Below are positions 10,287-21,639 of a stretch of DNA of 64,000 nucleotides, piece by piece (the first letter of the stretch is position 1; each line of letters begins with the position of its first letter). Origin of the DNA: Zizania palustris (taxonomy: Eukaryota; Streptophyta; Magnoliopsida; Poales; Poaceae); the NCBI GenBank assembly GCA_019279435.1, contig JAAALK010000079.1, positions 98,419,332 through 98,483,331 on the forward strand. The letters are read 5' to 3'. A program made the translations under genes and the position numbers. The notes beneath the pieces are model-generated. The model had not been told where the DNA came from. It saw only the letters and a list, made by a program, of their open reading frames with translations, and did no database searches.

Positions 10287-10751
10287 TCAAGAGAAATTTG
10301 TGTCTAAGCCTAGGTAAAATCGGAGACCCTTTCGGCCTCTAGAGCTACCTCTACGGCTACTTTGCCCTTCGGAGCTCGAAGCCGCCGAAATTGTCCTTTT
10401 AGTTCGGGTGCTTCTCTTCTTCTTCGAGGCTCGCAGTTTCTTCTGCTCCTCTTGAAGCTCGGCCCATGTCAGGAGCCTTTCGGAGTCAGCCTCCGCAGGG
10501 TCTTCGACTCGGTACTCCGAGTCAGACCAGTCAATAGGTTCGGAAGACGAAGATCCTTCCGCCTTCTCTTCCTCTTTAATATAAGCTAAGACATCCCGAC
10601 AAACTTCAAGGGTGATCTCTCCTCCGTCTCCACGAGGAACAGAAAAACGGGAGCGGCGGTAAGGCCTCAAGCCCTCGAGGTTTGCCCACTCCTTTCGGAG
10701 TTTGTCGGTAATTTCTAGAAGTTCGAAGTCAGGGCTCGAAGGGCATAACAA
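10287..10751 (-). CDS. Small antisense ORF of gypsy G, unknown function
   Basis: Up to 154 codons on the strand opposite to G's integrase, downstream (in antisense direction) of the large antisense ORF. The product is acidic in the middle (SSSSEPIDWSDSEY) and strongly basic, Ser/Arg-rich at the C-terminus (KKKRSTRTKRT, SSRRGSSRGRKG), which could be a nuclear or nucleic-acid-binding tail. An acceptor-like CTCTTTTTTAG lies just upstream of the first codons, so it may be a downstream exon of the antisense gene rather than an independent gene. I recognise no domain. Confidence 0.45.
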   Translation of the reverse strand: MLCPSSPDFELLEITDKLRKEWANLEGLRPYRRSRFSVPRGDGGEITLEVCRDVLAYIKEEEKAEGSSSSEPIDWSDSEYRVEDPAEADSERLLTWAELQEEQKKLRASKKKRSTRTKRTISAASSSEGQSSRRGSSRGRKGLRFYLGLDTNFS

Positions 10752-10855
10752 AACCTAAAAAAGAGCAGAACACCCAAGACAAGTTCTTGTTTATAACTTT
10801 TTCATTAATAAAAAGAGGCTTTACAAGGCTTCATGTACATAGTAACCCTAAGTGG

Positions 10856-11675
10856 CTAGACCTGTGGGTCGGTTGGTGGAGCAGGAATCGAAGGGGCTGG
10901 CGAAGCAGGAAGTGGTGGCTTTGTATGCGCTTGCTTCTGCCGACGGGCCTCGACAATCCAAGCTTTAGCTGCGACCTTGTGATCCGTCTTCCAGGTCGAC
11001 CGGAAGGCTTCCTAGGCCGAAGTCACCTCCGAAGATGGCCGCAGCAAGTTGTCGTCTACGAAGCCTCTAGGAGACGAACCCCCGACTGAGCCGAGGGGGA
11101 TCCGAAGAGATTCAAGATGACGAAGAACCCCAATGCCGGCACACTGTCCGGAGATCTCTCCGTACCGAATGCCAGAGTTCTTCATCAGCGACGAAGCAAC
11201 TTGGATCCTCGTCAGCTTTCGGTCAAGGGGCTCATGGGTCGCAGCAGAAGACGAAGGACACATGGTGCCGAAGTACTCCAGCGTACCCTGAAGACCCTCC
11301 AAGGTACGGTCCGCAATACTGAAATTCTTCTTCTCCGCTGCTTCCAGCCCTGCAGCAGTCACAGACACTTCGGCCACCCGGAGCATTAAAGAGCTCTTAT
11401 GGGCCATCGCCTGGCTAAGAGCCCCCTGGAGCTCCACCAACTGCGCACTCGAAGTAGCAGCCTCTTGGCGGAGTCTTTCAACCTCCGCTCGAAGGACGAC
11501 GCGCTCGGCCTCGACCTCTTGGGCAGACGAACGAAGGGCGTCACTGGCTTGTCGCGCTTCCCGGAGGGCTTCGTCAGATGCCGCCCTAGCCCTCCGTTCC
11601 TCTAGGATCTCGTCCTCCAGCCTGAGGGATCTCCCGGTGGAGTCGTTAAGGGCCATCTGGAGGGTGGTGACCTTC
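10856..11675 (-). pseudogene. Antisense extra ORF of gypsy G, 3' part (coiled coil), cut by element A
   Basis: C-terminal part of the antisense gene whose N-terminal part is at 31349-33758. From the A insertion site the frame runs through a long Glu/Ala/Leu/Arg heptad coiled coil (about 11340-11660) to a conserved tail, then hits an in-frame TAG at 11012-11014 (GCC TAG GAA). The frame stays open beyond it and ends in PAPPTDPQV and TAG at 10856-10858, so the first stop probably came from a CAG codon. The frame matches the part right of A if A and one copy of its CCTTC duplication are ignored. Function unknown; such extra ORFs are known in Tat-group elements. Confidence 0.65.
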
Positions 11676-13663
11676 TGTTGGACCGGAAACGGCGACCAGA
11701 GGGGAGGTGAATGGGAGCTTTTAAAAATTCGGGCTAAAAACTTAGCCTTCGGTTCAGTTCTGTCTTCTGCGGAACAGGATTCGAACACTACCTTCGAAGG
11801 TCTGGTTCGGAGGTACTTCGACAGCTCTGAACACAGGCTTCGCAGGAGCAAAAGTTCGAAGCCAAGAAGACTTCGCTCCACTTACAACCCTCGGAAATCT
11901 ACTCTGCTAAGTCAGTGCAGGCTCCGCACACGGGGTGCTTCGAGCAGGCTTCGCACTTCACCCTTCGCAAGAGTGGACACCCTACTGAGGACTTCGACCA
12001 AGTACTTGGCGGCAGCAACTGGTGCTGGGCTTCGTACACAAAGGTCTAAACGCACACAAACGGACTACGCTAAGGGCTTCGACACAAGAAGCAAAACGGG
12101 CCTTGATCAGGGCTTCGCTAGTAAGCTGTGAGGTCTGGCCTCAAGTTACACAGAGCGACAGCACACTGAAAAACACACTTCGCACAAATCACCCTTTGCC
12201 TAGACAGGCTTCGGTGCACTAAACTAGCGAGGTATGTAACGCGAGCTCAAGCAAAAAGCACACAGAAGCAGGGCTTCGCCGCTTGAACAAGGAACACAAA
12301 ATAAATGAACTCTGGATGAATACAGCGAGGTATGTGGCTACAGGAGCTCAACAGTAAATGCTCAAAGTGTTAAATGTTACCTACCGAGCCCCCATATTTA
12401 TAGCCCACAGTTCACCCAAAGGAAGTGACTACTTTACCCCTAGGGTTTACAAAGTATTTGTCTCTACAGAACAAAGGGGTACAAAAGGTAGTCCACCTTT
12501 ATTCTGGAGGCTTCTCTGTCAGCTTTGCAGAGGGGATAGTGTCAGCCTTTTACAGAACAGACAGTGTCAGCCTTTGCAGTCTTTGACCTTCTGGAATCCT
12601 CCCTTCGCACGCGAGGGTGCGGTAGCTTCGGCGAGAAGCCTTGAGCCTGGTGGCCTTCACTTCGCCGAAGATGGCCTTCGATACAGTGACGGTTTTGAGC
12701 TGAAGCCGTCAAAGCCCTTGGGCCTTCGCACCAACACCTCCGGAGTGGACCACCACGGCTTTGCAGCTTCACTCAGCTCGAACTCCGTCAGTCCGTGTAC
12801 CGAAGCCATGCAGGCCGAAGCACCTCAAGTCAACCTTGCTCCGGAGCTAGCCTCGCTCCGAAGCCTTCCTCACTCCGAAGCCCCACCTTTGGAGTACCAC
12901 CCTTCGAAGTCCCTCCTTCGTCCAAGGCCTCTGCATGAGGCATTCCATGAGCCCTTCGTCGCAGTGCCTCTCCCCGAGCACACCCCTCGACGAGCCTCAC
13001 CCGGACCATGCCTTCGATGCGCCTCGACTTCTGAGACCTTCGTCGGGTACCTTCGAATGTCTCCCTTCGGAGCACACTTCGAATTCCTTGCCTCCGCAGA
13101 GGACTTGAACCACCAACTCCGAAGTCACTCCATTCGGAGTACCTTCGAAGTGCCTCACCTCCGAGGACTTTGTCTCGGAGTACCTTCAGCCGGAGCCACG
13201 CTCCACACTCTCTGCCTTCACCTGGCGCGCCTCGACCCGAGGACCGACCCGGACCACCTTCGTAGCCACCGTGACGGAGCTCCCCGCTCCCCTGGCATCA
13301 GGCCTCCCGCTTGACCCAGGTTCACCTGCTGCGAACCTTGTCCGTCTCCTCCGAAGTCCCTGCGTACCACCGACAAGCAGACAAGTGTATCCAGTACTCC
13401 GGAGACCTCTCCGGGTTAGCAACCTTCGGCACACACTCCGGTGTACCGCCCAAAGTACCGAAGCCTTCGGTACGAACCCAGTCATCGTGTACTGTCGGAC
13501 CCCTCCGACGAGCACACTCCGCTGCACAGCTGCAGCAAGCAAACACCGAACACCCTTCGGTAAAAACCACCTCCGAACACCTTCGGAGGTACCCTTCGAA
13601 CAGAGGGTAAAAAGCCTGTCAATCACTCATCACAAAACACCGAAACCAACCCTTGGTTTCTCA
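11676..13663 (-). repeat. 3' LTR of element A (1988 bp)
   Basis: On the minus strand it begins TGAGAAACCAAGGG after the polypurine tract and ends ..GGTCCAACA. TATA box on the minus strand (CTATAAATATGGG) at about 12393-12405. The segment 12600-13600 is rich in CTTCGGAG/CTCCGAAG words, which open long but meaningless frames on both strands. Confidence 0.92.
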
Positions 13664-14850
13664 ATCTCCCCCTTGATGAGTGCATTGACAACCAAATCCA
13701 AGTTCAAGAAAATTTAAAAACTTTCAGCACACAAGTGACCATAAAAACTCAGAAAAGAGCCAAATCATGTCACTTGATAAAAGAATTTTCCTCCCCCTTT
13801 CTCAAAAGAGTAAAAAGCCCCTTCGGCAATAAAAACTCCCCCTGAATTAAGTTATCCCCCTTTGGCAAACAAAGAGCCTCTTTATGTCATGATTTCTCCC
13901 CCTTTGGAAACCCCTTGCGGCAGAGAACAAAGCAAATCTCTCCCTTGAGGAAGTTCTCCCCCTTTGGCAATGCAAGCATCAAGGAGCAAGTAAAAGATGT
14001 AAAGCTTCGAAATGAGCAGAATTGCAAAGACATATGAAGCAAAAATATGCCAACAGTAACACCAAAGATCATGGGCTCAGCTCAAATTAATATTCTCTAA
14101 AAGCATGATGAAGCAGGTGATATGATCATTTTTGAAATAAAAGCATCACCACTTAGTCAAGGAAACTAGACAAGCAAGAGCAAGGACTGCGCACAGCTAG
14201 TCAATTTCTACTCTAGACAGACAAGTCCAGTTCAAATGGAGCTTGAAAAGCAAACTTGATAATCAATGAATTTTGTTGTTCTTTTCTTAGTGCCAGGGGT
14301 TATTTGTTTGTCCACCTTATACTTTCCAATCCGGACAAGCCTAGGCATGAAAGCCATAAGAAGCTTAAGGCATAGATTTTGGCATACACTACGCTATTCC
14401 AGTTCAGACCAATGTGCAATGGTAAGCAGTCTAGAATAGGGTAATGCGACAAACAAACCCACCTGGATCTTTTAACTTAAAGCATGCAAATCATGGAATT
14501 TTTGATTTTAACCAAGTGAACCAATTGTTTGGTACTTTATGAATATCCATGAACATTGAAAACAATTTTTCAAGTTGCAATTTTTAGCATCCAAAGAAAT
14601 GTGTCTTGCTATCAAGCAGATAAAAGATAGCTAAAAGCAGTCCTGCCTAAACATGCTAGATTCAAGACTAAGCAGTGAGCACGATTTGATTTTGAAAATA
14701 AAACACCATGCACATGAATGTTCCAGATGAATTAACAAGAGCTGAGCTGACATGATTTCATGAATTATAAGCAGGCATATAAGTGCAAAATATGTAAAAG
14801 CAATTTCAGCACAATTAGACAAAGGCACATCCATCTAAAACAGCTCCCCC
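13664..14850 (-). other. Non-coding 3' region and polypurine tracts of element A
   Basis: About 1.2 kb between the pol stop and the 3' LTR. The polypurine tract proper is at 13664-13677 (minus strand ATCAAGGGGGAGAT). Five or more further (A)GGGGGAG motifs follow in the same orientation between about 13790 and 13960 and at about 14845. The conserved block is at 14290-14475. No ORF of note. Confidence 0.75.
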
Positions 14851-17800
14851 TCACAAAATGCCGTAAGGGTGACAAATGCCAAGTTCCCCACGCAAGTAGG
14901 CAAATCGAGAAGCATCGAGGGGTTTTGTAAAAATATCGGCAAGCTAGTGTTGGGTATCAACATACTGAAGTTCAATATCACCCTTCTCATTGTGATCTCT
15001 GAGAAAGTGATACCGTACATCAATGTGTTTGGTTCTGGAGTGCTGAACTGGGTTGTTTGCAATACAAATAGCACTAGTGTTATCACAGAAAAGTGGAACA
15101 CTCTTATAATCTAACCTGAAATCCCGCAAAGTGGAAACCATCCACAGAATCTAAGAGCAACAGCTAGCTGCAGCAACATATTCGGCCTCAGCCGTCGATT
15201 GTGCAACACTAGACTGTTTGCGGGAAGACCAGCAAACCAGAGATGCACCCAGAAAATGACAAGTACCAGAGGTACTTTTCCTATCAATTCTACACCCAGC
15301 AAAATCCGCATCGGAATAACCTCGAAGACATAAAGATGAAGACGCTGAATACCATATGCCAAATTCAAGGGTGTATTTGAGATACCTTAAGATGCGCTTA
15401 ACCGCTTGGCGGTGCGAAGCTCGTGGTGAAGCCTGAAAACGAGCGCACAGACACACTGCGAAGTGTATGTCCGGCCTCGTGGTAGTCAAGTAGAGGAGGG
15501 AGTCGATCATGCTCCAGAACTCTTTCTGATCTACGGCTTCTCCATCTTCATCAGGGTCCAATGCTACAGATGTAGCCATTGGAGTGGCGAGGGGCTTCGC
15601 ATCGGACATGTCGAACTTCTTGAGCAGGTCCTTGGTGTACTTTGTCTGGTGAATAAAAGTACCTTGTTTGCTTTGCTTGATTTGCAAACCAAGGAAAAAG
15701 GTGAGTTCACCCATCATTGACATTTCAAACTCCCTGCTCATGGTATCTGCAAACTCGGCAACCAAAGCATGAGAAGAGCCACCAAAGATGATATCATCCA
15801 CATAAATCTGTACTAGGAGGAAATCTTTGCCATGCTTGAGAGTAAACAAAGTTTTATCAACTGAGCCCATCAAGTATCCTCGCTCAAGCAGAAAAGACTT
15901 AAGTCTATCATACCAAGCCCGAGGGGCCTGCTTGAGTCCATAAAGAGCCTTATGAAGTTTAAGGACTTTATGTGGGTACTTGGGGTTTTCAAAACCAGGG
16001 GGTTGTTTTACATAAACATCTTCACCTATGAAGCCATTAAGAAAAGCACTTTTGACATCCATTTGATAGAGTTTGAATCCCCGGGATGTCGCAAAGGCAA
16101 GCAAAATCCTAATGGCCTCAAGGCGAGCAACAGGTGCAAAAGTTTCAGTAAAATCAATCCCTTCTAGTTGAGAAAAGCCCTGAGCTACAAGTCTAGCCTT
16201 GTTTCTAATTATAGTCCCATCCTCCCCTTGTTTGTTTTTGAAAATCCATTTTGTTCCAATGAAATGAACATTTGGTGGAGGATCAACTAAAGTCCAGACT
16301 TGGTTTCTCTCAAAATTTTCAAGTTCCTCATGCATGGCATTGATCCAACTAGAATCAGAAAGTGCATGACTAACATCTAAGGGCTCGAAAGAAGCAACAA
16401 AAGCGGAATCAATGAAATGAGCATGAGAACGTGTTACCCTTTGATCAAGCTCACCAATGATCTGCTCGGGAGGGTGCATCCTTTGAACATGGTGTGGAGC
16501 CTCGCGGCGGGATGCAGTCTCCCCCTCAACTTGTGCGTTGGAGTGGTCCAAGATGACCGATGTTGAGGTAGTCGCTTCGGGACCTCGTGCCGAAGTAGTT
16601 GAAGCGGGGTCAGCTTCGGGGGTCGATGTCGAGGGTAGTAGGGGATCATCCTCGAATTCTCCGGAATCTTCTTCTTCAAATAAGGTCTGTTCCATGGCGT
16701 GTTCATTTGCCTGTTCAAAAGCAGAACTAACAGAGGGGGTTGATTCATCAAAAGTCACATCACATGACTCGATGACAGTGTTAGTTTCCAAGTTATAAAC
16801 ACGATAAGAATGACCATGTGTAGTGTAACCCAAAAAGATCCCGTCAGAAGATCGCGACTCAAATTTATCCAAGTTACCACGTTTTAGGATAAAGCAGCGA
16901 CAGCCAAAAACTCGAAGATGAGTAACCTTGGGCTGTCTCCCAAAACGCAGCTCATAAGATGTCAAATTTAAAATTGAGCGCAAGAAAATTCGGTTTGAGA
17001 TGTAACAAGCAGTGTTCATGGCCTCAGCCCAGAATTTTCTAGGAGTCCTATGCTCATCAAGCATCGTCCTAGCCATCTCAACCAAAGTGCGGTTCTTCCT
17101 CTCAACAACACCATTCTGTTGAGGAACCCGCGGAGCAGAGAATTGATGTTCTATGCCATGCTCTATGCAAAAGTCAACAAAGAGACTATTTTTGAACTCG
17201 GTGCCATTATCACTTCGAATGAATTTCAATGCACCTGGGAGTTCAGTAAAAAGTCTCAAAGCCAAGCTCCGAAAGTGTGAAAACACTTCATCCTTGCTGG
17301 CAAGAAAGAAGACCCAAGAGTAGCGAGAGAAATCGTCGACAATTACTAGAACATACCACTTGCCGCCTAAAGAACTAACCCGAGAGGGACCTACAGTGTC
17401 CATATGGAGAAGTTCTCCGGGTTGTTTAGTCATCACTGTGGTGACTGGCGAATGCGAAGCGGCAATCATTTTTCCATGTCGACAAGGAGCGCAAACTAAA
17501 TTCTTCTCAAACTTGAGCTTGGGCAATCCTCAGATCAGACCTAGGGCGCTCAGACGAGCGAGCAACTCAAAGCTCATATGCCCTAGTCTCCTATGCCACT
17601 TCCAAAGCTCAGAAGTTGAATGTGCAACAAGACAATGAGAAGATCCAGACGACTCAGAAAAGTCAGCTCCAAAAACTCTCCCAACTCTAAAGATCTTACA
17701 CACCACAACGCCATCAGAATTGAGCACTTGCGAAGTATCGCGATGAAATCGCACTTCGAAGCCCTCATCAAGCAACTGAGATACAGACAGCAAATTGTAT

Positions 17801-18003
17801 CCCAGGTTTTCAACCAAAGCAACATCTTTGAGAGTGAAATTCGAGTTAATTCTTACCACACCTTTACCTTTCACTCTACTCCTTCGATTGTTTCCGAAGG
17901 TGATATGTTCCCTTTGCTTGGTTGTGGTGAGGCTGGAGAACCAAGCTGCATCTCCGGTCATGTGGCGCGAACAACCGGAGTCCATGATCCACGTGCCCTC
18001 CAA
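14851..18003 (-). pseudogene. pol: Pol of copia element A, broken by three nonsense codons
   Basis: Same protein as the intact pol of B (24827-27979). Protease [10 protein letters not shown], integrase RSDNGTEF and [24 protein letters not shown] and RNase H SDADFAGC are all present. Compared with B it has CGA to TGA at 17527-17529 (before GLPKLKFEKN), CAG to TAG at 15148-15150 (after AAASCCS) and CAG to TAG near 14945 (after VDTQH). All three are C-to-T on the coding strand. Without them the frame reaches the same stop as B at 14851-14853. It follows gag in the same frame across a UAG at 18019-18021. Confidence 0.9.
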
Positions 18004-18018
18004 GCCTCGACCTGTCGC

Positions 18019-20424
18019 CTACACATGATAAGAATGTCTCGATCGCTCAGTGCTGGGGTGAGTGAAATAATGACGAGGCATCCAGCACTGAGTGACACGA
18101 GTAGTAGGCACAGTAAAAGCAGACGGTCTACGCACATAATAATCAGAATGATGCAAAGTGCGAGGTCTACCTACATGCTGTGAACGAACAACATGTCGAG
18201 GTCTCCTACTCTGACGAGGTACAAATCTGCTAGCCCGAGGTCTACCACCATATGGAACATGGTGAACACCTCGAGGTGCAGAACCTCTCCGAGAAGCACG
18301 AGGAGCCTCAAAAGCAGGACGATAGTAAAACTCAGACTCATGCATACCTAAAGATGGGTAATGCATGCCCTGGTAACTCATCGCCTGAGAGCGTCGCTCA
18401 TCCTTGATGCGACGAAAACAGAACCCAACCAAATGACCCGCCCGCTGACAATAGGAACAATGAAACACTCTCCTGGGGGCACTCTCATGGGTCACAGGAG
18501 CAACTCTCATAGGCTCCTTGGGTTTTTTCTGAGTGGTTTTCTTGGGAGGATTTTTCTTGGCAGGAGGAGTGGTTTTCTTTGGTGGAAGGGTAGGCTTTTT
18601 GGCTGGTGGGGTGTCTAACAGAGCTCTCTCTTTCTCTAGGGTGGTGGGAGAGGTAAAAACAGTTTTGGTCTTACTGTCTGAAGGTATCCTCTCAAAACCC
18701 AAACCTAGAGCTACCCCGGCTCTGTCAGCACACAACTTGGTCTTGGCCAAGAGCAAATCCATCCTACCCTTTCCCTCAGTGCATTTATTAACCACGGAAA
18801 GAAGGTATTCATTTTCAGTCATAAGGTTCTCAGCCCGCTCTCTAACAGTGCCTAGCTGGTCCTTAAGGGTAATGCAAGTGTCGCAAACAGGTTGCACATC
18901 CTTAGAACTACCGGCTCTCTCCAATCTAGCCTCTAAATCATGAACATGCTTATCACGTAAATTAATGCTATCGCGTAATAAAGAGCAGTTCATGCAATCA
19001 ATAATATCATGAGGTCTAGAATCCACCTCCAAAAGCTGCTTCTGTGCAGTCTCAAGCTCAGAAAGAGTTTGAGCATGAACAGAACGCAACTGAGCAAGCT
19101 CACTCATGACAACAGAACAGGACTCACATTCAGCATCATTAAATTTAGACTTAAGCATGGCATACTCAGTAGAAATATTTTCTAGCCTAAGTCTAAGGTC
19201 TTTTCTTTCTCTAGCGGCTTGCACAAGTAATCTATCCTGACCAAGCACTACTTCATTCAGCTCATCTAATTTAATTAGTAGCTGGTCAGATGATAGGTTT
19301 ACCTCAGATGAGTCAAGCTCATCGCCGCTATGATCGCTGTCGGCCATGAAGCAAAGGCCGGTGAAGTCTCGTCCCTTCTTGTCCTTTTTGTCCTCCTTCC
19401 TTGGGGACTCCTCCTCCTCAGAGCTCGACTCCTCAGTTGAGGATGTGTCGATGTCGCTGAGAGCAGCAACAAAAGCTCTGGAAGCGGCCTTGGCTACTTT
19501 CTTAGCCATCTTGCTGCGCTTGCCCTTCACAAAGGGTTTCCTCTCCTTCTTGTGGTATTTGGGGCGCTCACTCTCATCTCTCTTTTTGAGCTTGGGGCAA
19601 TTAGCCTTAATATGAGAAGTGTCACCACATTCAAAACAACCACCAAAACCACTTCTCCTCTGATCCCGTCTCTCAAGATGAAAGCGGGTGAACCTCCGGG
19701 CAATGAGAGCAAGCTCATCATCAGCTAGAGTGTCCACCTGCTCCTTTGTGATGGAGACCAGGGAGGACAAAGCAAAACCATCTGCAAAAACACAAGTACC
19801 AGATGTGCTTGGTTCTGCAGTGGTGCCACGGCTAGTGCTAGAAACCAATGCCAATGGTTGTGGCAAAGAGCTTCTGTGCACTGCAAGAGATGCCTTGGCA
19901 ATCTCTGTGGACTTCAGCTTACTAAAGAGTTCATCACAGGTCAAGGTGTCATAGCATGTGGACTCCTCAATGCTGGATATCTTTACTTCCCATATGCTAC
20001 GGTCAAGAGCATAGAGAAGCTTGATAGCCCTATCATGATCATTGTAAGCAAGCGTCCCGTTGGAGCGCAAGTTACTCACTATCGCGTCAAAGCGAGAAAA
20101 CATGGCATCTATAGATTCACCAGGTGCCTGCACAAACAGCTGATACTGTTGATTGTAGGTGCTTTGGCGCCTGGCCTTAATCTGAGTAGAGCCCTCATGA
20201 AAGACAGTGAGCGTTGTCCAAATCTCCCTAGCAGTCCTAAGGTGCTGCACCCTATCGAACTCACTTCTACTCAAACCGACGAACAGTATGTTTCTTGCCT
20301 TGGAATTGGCATTATACTGATCCTTCTCAGTCTGAGAGGTGCGAGTCTCAGGGATGGAGTATTGTGAGTCCACAATCTCCCAAATTGCATTTCCTTGGCT
20401 TAACAAGTAAGCCTCCATGCGCAC
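18019..20424 (-). CDS. gag: Gag polyprotein of copia element A
   Basis: Long open frame, 801 codons from the first internal Met. It carries a UBN2-type gag domain (YWKVRMEAYLLSQG, then ARRQSTYNQQYQLFVQ, ALDRSIWEVKISSIEES), a CCHC knuckle CFECGDTSHIKANC, a Ser/Glu-rich linker, a long coiled coil with CxxC pairs, and a second knuckle CSYCQRAGHLVGFC near the end. Homology to D and E puts the original start upstream at about 20487, but there the ATG has become ATA (GCGAC-ATA-GAT against GCGAC-ATG-GAA in D), so translation may begin at 20424 and lose about 20 residues. The gag stop is UAG, followed in frame by pol. Confidence 0.88.
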   Translation of the reverse strand: MRMEAYLLSQGNAIWEIVDSQYSIPETRTSQTEKDQYNANSKARNILFVGLSRSEFDRVQHLRTAREIWTTLTVFHEGSTQIKARRQSTYNQQYQLFVQAPGESIDAMFSRFDAIVSNLRSNGTLAYNDHDRAIKLLYALDRSIWEVKISSIEESTCYDTLTCDELFSKLKSTEIAKASLAVHRSSLPQPLALVSSTSRGTTAEPSTSGTCVFADGFALSSLVSITKEQVDTLADDELALIARRFTRFHLERRDQRRSGFGGCFECGDTSHIKANCPKLKKRDESERPKYHKKERKPFVKGKRSKMAKKVAKAASRAFVAALSDIDTSSTEESSSEEEESPRKEDKKDKKGRDFTGLCFMADSDHSGDELDSSEVNLSSDQLLIKLDELNEVVLGQDRLLVQAARERKDLRLRLENISTEYAMLKSKFNDAECESCSVVMSELAQLRSVHAQTLSELETAQKQLLEVDSRPHDIIDCMNCSLLRDSINLRDKHVHDLEARLERAGSSKDVQPVCDTCITLKDQLGTVRERAENLMTENEYLLSVVNKCTEGKGRMDLLLAKTKLCADRAGVALGLGFERIPSDSKTKTVFTSPTTLEKERALLDTPPAKKPTLPPKKTTPPAKKNPPKKTTQKKPKEPMRVAPVTHESAPRRVFHCSYCQRAGHLVGFCFRRIKDERRSQAMSYQGMHYPSLGMHESEFYYRPAFEAPRASRRGSAPRGVHHVPYGGRPRASRFVPRQSRRPRHVVRSQHVGRPRTLHHSDYYVRRPSAFTVPTTRVTQCWMPRHYFTHPSTERSRHSYHV

Positions 20425-20531
20425 CTTCCAGTATGCAAAATCTGTCCCATCGAACAGAGGAATTTTACTGCCTCTATCTATGTCGCCAAAAGATCACAAA
20501 ACCGGTTAAGGTCAACTGGTGATCTTAACCC

Positions 20532-20543
20532 GCTCTGATACCA
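20532..20543 (-). promoter_or_regulatory. Primer binding site of element A (tRNA-iMet type)
   Basis: Minus strand reads TGGTATCAGAGC, the usual complement of the plant initiator Met tRNA 3' end, two bases from the 5' LTR border at 20546. Confidence 0.88.
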
Positions 20544-20545
20544 AT

Positions 20546-21639
20546 TGTTGGACCGGAAACGGCGACCAGAGGGGGGTGAATGGGAGCTTTTAAAAATTCG
20601 GGCTAAAAACTTAGCCTTCGGTTCAGTTCTGTCTTCTGCGGAACAGGATTCGAACACTACCTTCGAAGGTCTGGTTCGGAGGTACTTCGACAGCTCTGAA
20701 CACAGGCTTCGCAGGAGCAAAAGTTCGAAGCCAAGAAGACTTCGCTCCACTTACAACCCTCGGAAATCTACTCTGCTAAGTCAGTGCAGGCTCCGCACAC
20801 GGGGTGCTTCGAGCAGGCTTCGCACTTCACCCTTCGCAAGAGTGGACACCCTACTGAGGACTTCGACCAAGTACTTGGCGGCAGCAACTGGTGCTGGGCT
20901 TCGTACACAAAGTTCTAAACGCACACAAACGGACTACGCTAAGGGCTTCGACACAAGAAGCAAAACGGGCCTTGATCAGGGCTTCGCTAGTAAGCTGTGA
21001 GGTCTGGCCTCAAGTTACACAGAGTGACAGCACACTGAAAAACACACTTCGCACAAATCACCCTTCGCCTAGACAGGCTTCGGTGCACTAAACTAGAGAG
21101 GTATGTAACGCGAGCTCAAGCAAAAAGCACACAGAAGCAGGGCTTCGCCGCTTGAACAAGGAACACAAAATAAATGAACTCTGGATGAATACAGCGAGGT
21201 ATGTGGCTACAGGAGCTCAACAGTAAATGCTCAAAGTGTTAAATGTTACCTACCGAGCCCCCATATTTATAGCCCACAGTTCACCCAAAGGAAGTAACTA
21301 CTTTACCCCTAGGGTTTACAAAGTATTTGTCTCTACAGAACAAAGGGATACAAAAGGTAGTCCACCTTTATTCTGGAGGCTTCTCTGTCAGCTTTGCAGA
21401 GGGGACAGTGTTAGCCTTTTACAGAACAGACAGTGTCAGCCTTTGCAGTCTTTGACCTTTTGGAATCCTCCCTTCGCACGCGAGGGTGCGGTAGCTTCGG
21501 CGAGAAGCCTTGAGCCTGGTGGCCTTCGCTTCGCCGAAGATGGCCTTCGATACAGTGACGGTTTTGAGCCGAAGCCGTCAAAGCCCTTGGGCCTTCGCAC
21601 CAACACCTCCGGAGTGGACCACCACGGCTTTGCAGCTTC
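20546..21639 (-). repeat. 5' LTR of element A, proximal part (interrupted by B)
   Basis: Matches 11676 to about 12771 of the 3' LTR nearly base for base, then stops at GCAGCTTC where element B begins. The rest of the LTR resumes at 30456. TATA box on the minus strand near 21263-21275. Confidence 0.92.
21635..21639. repeat. Target site duplication of element B (left)
   Basis: GCTTC directly before the LTR. The same five bases follow B's right LTR at 30451-30455 and occur a third time at 28430-28434 before the right LTR. Confidence 0.9.

Noticed and set aside
12358..13314. Long plus-strand frame (318 codons) and similar frames at 22613-23278, 29408-30073 and overlapping minus-strand frames
   Set aside because: They lie in the CTTCGGAG-rich part of A/B LTRs, are open on both strands because of composition, and show no domain or consistent start.
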